Positions 61,587-64,000 of a stretch of DNA of 64,000 bases are shown piece by piece. The translations under genes were made by a program, and so were the position numbers. A model generated the notes under the pieces. The model had not been told where the DNA came from, did no database searches, and worked only from the letters and a program-made list of their open reading frames with translations. Location: NCBI RefSeq assembly GCF_000178855.1, contig NZ_ADVG01000005.1, forward strand, positions 310,001 through 374,000. Direction: 5' to 3'. This DNA comes from Ktedonobacter racemifer DSM 44963. Lineage in GTDB: Bacteria > Chloroflexota > Ktedonobacteria > Ktedonobacterales > Ktedonobacteraceae. The first letter of the stretch is position 1. Every line of letters begins with the position of its first letter.

Positions 61587-63794
61587 CTACGGGCCAACCT
61601 GTATGATAATCTTGTGCTCGTCGAGGGGCAGCACATTGCCGGGACTATCGGTGACTGTAATGCGGGCCTGGGTAATCCCGGGCCGGCGCAGCAGCAGATC
61701 CTGCGCCGAGGCCGCATTGAGGCCCGCGATCAAACGCGCCATCTCCTGCCGGCTCGCTACATCAAACTGTGCCACCCACTGCCCCTGCGCCTCGATGTGC
61801 AGCGAGGCCATGCCCTGTGGATTCTGAATCACAGCATTGATCAATGTCGTTTTCAGCCGGCTGGTCAGGGCATAGTTGCTGTGAAAGGTCTGCGTGGCAT
61901 CACTTTTGAGCAGGTTGGCCGCCATGGCATAGGCATCATCGCGATTGAATACTTCAGCTATGCAGGTCATCGTCGTGGAGACGGTCACGCTATTGGAGCG
62001 CTCGCCCGCGCTATGGCTGGCGCTCGAACTGGCACTGCATTTCGCATTTCCGGCCTGCTGTTCCCCGCTCTGAATCTTCCCTTGTATCGCCTGCTGTCCC
62101 TCGGTGGTCATTTCGGCTGTCAGGTTGCTGACGGCCATATCAATATCACTCTGCTGCACATACGAGTAGGGCCGGGCATCCTGTCCGTCACTGAAGGCAT
62201 CATGATTGGTCAGCGTAATGCCAGCGTGGCAGCAGGTTGTCTCTTTAAAATCCAGGGCCGGGATATTGCCTTGCGCGCCGGGAATGAGCGCGTGGGCGAT
62301 ACTGCTCATGCTGCCTTCGGTGGGCGGATTGGCCGCGGGAATGGTAATCGTTTCGTCGGTGGCGACCTGGATGCCTTTCTCATCGGCAAAGATCGTTCCG
62401 GCGGGAATGTTCTGTGAATAGGGTAGGGCATTATAAAAGGTCAGCAAGCCCAGGGCATTGGTGGCCTGAATCATGCCGCGTCCGGAAGTTTGCACCGTTT
62501 TTGTGTGGGGTGACGTGGTCACGCTGATAAAGTGCGCGGCTACCTGGTGCAGCGTCGGGTCAGGCACCCAGGTAATCGCCGAAATAGCATAGACATTTTT
62601 AAATATTCTCTTCTCAGGCGTGATGGTCACACTGGCGGAACTGCCGGGGAAGAGCCGGGCCAGCGGGCCGAATCCGGCAAAAACGCTCAACATTGAGCCG
62701 CCGATCAGCAGGAAGAGCGCCAGCAGCATAGCAACCAGTAGCGCACGTGTGCGCCTGTGCTTGCGTCGTGGCGGTGAGGTTGGGACCAGGCTGACCACCA
62801 CATCTATTGGAGTGAGCATCTGGCTGGGAACGCTGCGCGGCGTGACGGCCTCATCCACCACTATCGGTCTGGCCTCCATTGGCTGTAGTGGTACTGGTAG
62901 ATCCTCTTTCTCCTTCTGTGCGACCTTGTCTCGTGGCGCTGGCTTCTTAGGTGGAGCGGCAGGACGTTCAAATGGCTGAGCTGGCGACTGATCAGCGGAG
63001 GCTGGCGCCGGGGTAGAGGTGCGTGCTGGCTTCTTAGGCGGAGCGGCAGGACGTTCAAATGGCTGAGCTGGCGACTGATCAGCGGAGGCTAGCGCCGGGG
63101 TAGAGGTGCGTGCTGGCTTCTTAGGCGGAGCGGCAGGACGTTCAAATGGCTGAGCTGGCGACTGATCAGCGGAGGCTGGCGCCGGGGTAGAGGTGCGTGC
63201 TGGCTTCTTAGGCGGAGCGGCAGGGCGTTCAAATGGCTGAGCCGGCGACTGATCAGCGGAGGCTGGCGCCGGGGTAGAGGTGCGTGCTGGCTTCTTAGGC
63301 GGAGCGGCAGGACGTTCAAATGGCTGAGCCGGCGACTGATCAGCGGAGGCTGGCGCCGGGGTAGAGGTGCGTGCTGGCTTCTTAGGCGGAGATAAAGGTG
63401 TCTCGGTCGTCTTTTTTTCAGCGGAGTCCGGAGGCTGATCTCCGCTAATAAATGTTTTAGCATAGCTGGCATAGTTTTCTAGCGAGAGAAAGACCGGGAA
63501 TTGCTGGCGTTGGGCGATTCTGGCAATCGTAGTGTTAGATGAGGCCACAATCACAAGTTGGGTCTTCAGCCCCTGTAGCAGGTTTCTCAGGTCTGCGAAG
63601 TCGGTTGTACGCCGGAATGCGGCGTTATCGTCAGGCATGACCAGTACGGTATGTCTGCGTCCCAGCTTATCCTGAGCAAGAATCGCGGTCAGAATGCTTT
63701 GCCGGTCATCTGACGCAGCCACGTGAATAATTCCAACGCTGGCGCTGCGTGGATCGTCGGGTCCAAATAGTTCCGTGCCATTCTTCTGTCGCAT
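61587..63794 (-). CDS. large membrane-anchored protein with Pro-rich repeats and baseplate-J-like domain
   Basis: 735 residues; ATG 63794 follows GGAAAGGAACG. Order: an N-terminal Rossmann-like domain (about residues 1-110, ILTAILAQDKLGRRHTVLVM ... LVIVASSNTTIARIAQ); a Pro/Ala-rich linker of five 29-residue repeats (PPKKPARTSTPAPASADQ ...); one membrane span near residue 350 (ALLVAMLLALFLLIGGSML); and a C-terminal domain with baseplate-J/gp47-like features (AGTIFADEKGIQVATDETIT, then IPALDF). A Ser-rich stretch with Cys pairs (TTCCHAG) lies between. The layout suggests a cytoplasmic sensor-like head and an external domain. Family members are known in Chloroflexi from memory only; function unknown. 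Confidence 0.72.
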   Translation of the reverse strand: MRQKNGTELFGPDDPRSASVGIIHVAASDDRQSILTAILAQDKLGRRHTVLVMPDDNAAFRRTTDFADLRNLLQGLKTQLVIVASSNTTIARIAQRQQFPVFLSLENYASYAKTFISGDQPPDSAEKKTTETPLSPPKKPARTSTPAPASADQSPAQPFERPAAPPKKPARTSTPAPASADQSPAQPFERPAAPPKKPARTSTPAPASADQSPAQPFERPAAPPKKPARTSTPALASADQSPAQPFERPAAPPKKPARTSTPAPASADQSPAQPFERPAAPPKKPAPRDKVAQKEKEDLPVPLQPMEARPIVVDEAVTPRSVPSQMLTPIDVVVSLVPTSPPRRKHRRTRALLVAMLLALFLLIGGSMLSVFAGFGPLARLFPGSSASVTITPEKRIFKNVYAISAITWVPDPTLHQVAAHFISVTTSPHTKTVQTSGRGMIQATNALGLLTFYNALPYSQNIPAGTIFADEKGIQVATDETITIPAANPPTEGSMSSIAHALIPGAQGNIPALDFKETTCCHAGITLTNHDAFSDGQDARPYSYVQQSDIDMAVSNLTAEMTTEGQQAIQGKIQSGEQQAGNAKCSASSSASHSAGERSNSVTVSTTMTCIAEVFNRDDAYAMAANLLKSDATQTFHSNYALTSRLKTTLINAVIQNPQGMASLHIEAQGQWVAQFDVASRQEMARLIAGLNAASAQDLLLRRPGITQARITVTDSPGNVLPLDEHKIIIQVGP
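62936..63395 (-). repeat. five 87-bp in-frame tandem repeats
   Basis: Direct repeats of 87 bases (29 codons) inside the gene at 61587-63794, nearly identical, with a partial sixth copy. Each encodes PPKKPARTSTPAPASADQSP followed by AQPFERPAA. Near-identity implies recent expansion, so copy number may vary among strains. Confidence 0.9.
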
Positions 63795-64000
63795 AATGCG
63801 TTCCTTTCCTGCTACTTCGGTAGGGTTTTTCAGTTTTCCGACCTCTCCAACGCAAGCTCGCTGACGTGCCTGCTCCTCACCCAGGCTTTATTGTATAACG
63901 AGCAACGCTAGCAAGGTTTCTCTCTTTTCCTTTCGTGTATGACTTTCCTCTCCTTTTCCCATCCTTATGAGCTATTTCATTGTAACCTCTCTCATGGATA
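63795..64000. other. upstream region at window end
   Basis: About 200 bases upstream of the repeat protein; nothing else is recognised. The next gene is outside the window. Confidence 0.3.

Noticed and set aside
62936..63395. Regular 87-bp repeats that might suggest a CRISPR array.
   Set aside because: The repeats are contiguous, without variable spacers, and stay in frame inside a coding sequence; no cas genes are nearby.

Overview
The window looks like part of a large, mobile-element-rich soil bacterial chromosome. The best guess is Chloroflexota, class Ktedonobacteria. Reasons are the many TnpB elements (IS605 and IS607 types), group II introns carrying HNH-domain reverse transcriptases, IS3/IS5/IS6/IS630 copies, and a mix of actinobacterial-like and Chloroflexi-like metabolic genes. 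No ribosomal RNA or other strong marker is present, so the taxonomic call is inference. Intact chromosomal genes alternate with fragments of genes cut by insertion or recombination.

Layout. 0.2-7.4 kb: a 3-hydroxyacyl-CoA dehydrogenase, a PRC-barrel membrane protein, a tnpB-only IS605 element, a nucleotidyltransferase and RecQ. 7.5-8.7 kb: a compact cassette with one conserved hypothetical gene, two tRNA-like structures whose 3' halves lie upstream of their 5' halves (circularly permuted order), and a rho-independent terminator. The cassette abuts a truncated FAD monooxygenase. 9.4-12 kb: an IS607 element that splits a small antibiotic-biosynthesis-monooxygenase gene into two recognisable pieces. 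12-18 kb: remnants (SDR, lutB, DUF4010, pyruvate kinase) around an intact pyruvate-decarboxylase-like gene. 18.2-21 kb: a GC-rich lutABC lactate-utilisation operon. 21-24 kb: unknown small genes. 24.7-32 kb: SDR, aldo/keto reductase, a LacI regulator with operator-like palindromes, an intact IS3 element, and two alpha/beta hydrolases. 35-36.8 kb: an umuDC-type SOS mutagenesis operon with a readable promoter and LexA-type box.

36.9-44.1 kb is one IS605-type element swollen to about 7 kb. Its tnpB is interrupted by two group II introns in series, and the reverse transcriptase of the first is interrupted by a third, ORF-less intron. Conceptual removal of all three restores a 388-residue TnpB and a 601-residue reverse transcriptase in frame. 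44.4-48.9 kb: a bicupin oxalate-decarboxylase-like protein, a metallo-beta-lactamase-fold hydrolase and a cytochrome P450. 49.3-52.8 kb: an IS6-family transposase gene interrupted by an ORF-less group II intron, which itself contains three further ORF-less introns head to tail; four domain V hairpins are visible.

53-64 kb: small membrane proteins, a DesK/DesR-like two-component pair, a decayed second IS6 copy, a DinB/ClbS-like protein, a MITE with perfect 37-bp inverted repeats, an EamA transporter, an intact IS5-type element with a CTAG target duplication, and a large membrane-anchored protein with five 87-bp repeats.

The two observations I rank highest are the permuted tRNA-like cassette (about 8.35-8.69 kb) and the nested/tandem group II intron array (49.8-52.5 kb). 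All calls come from reading the sequence; no database search or folding program was run.
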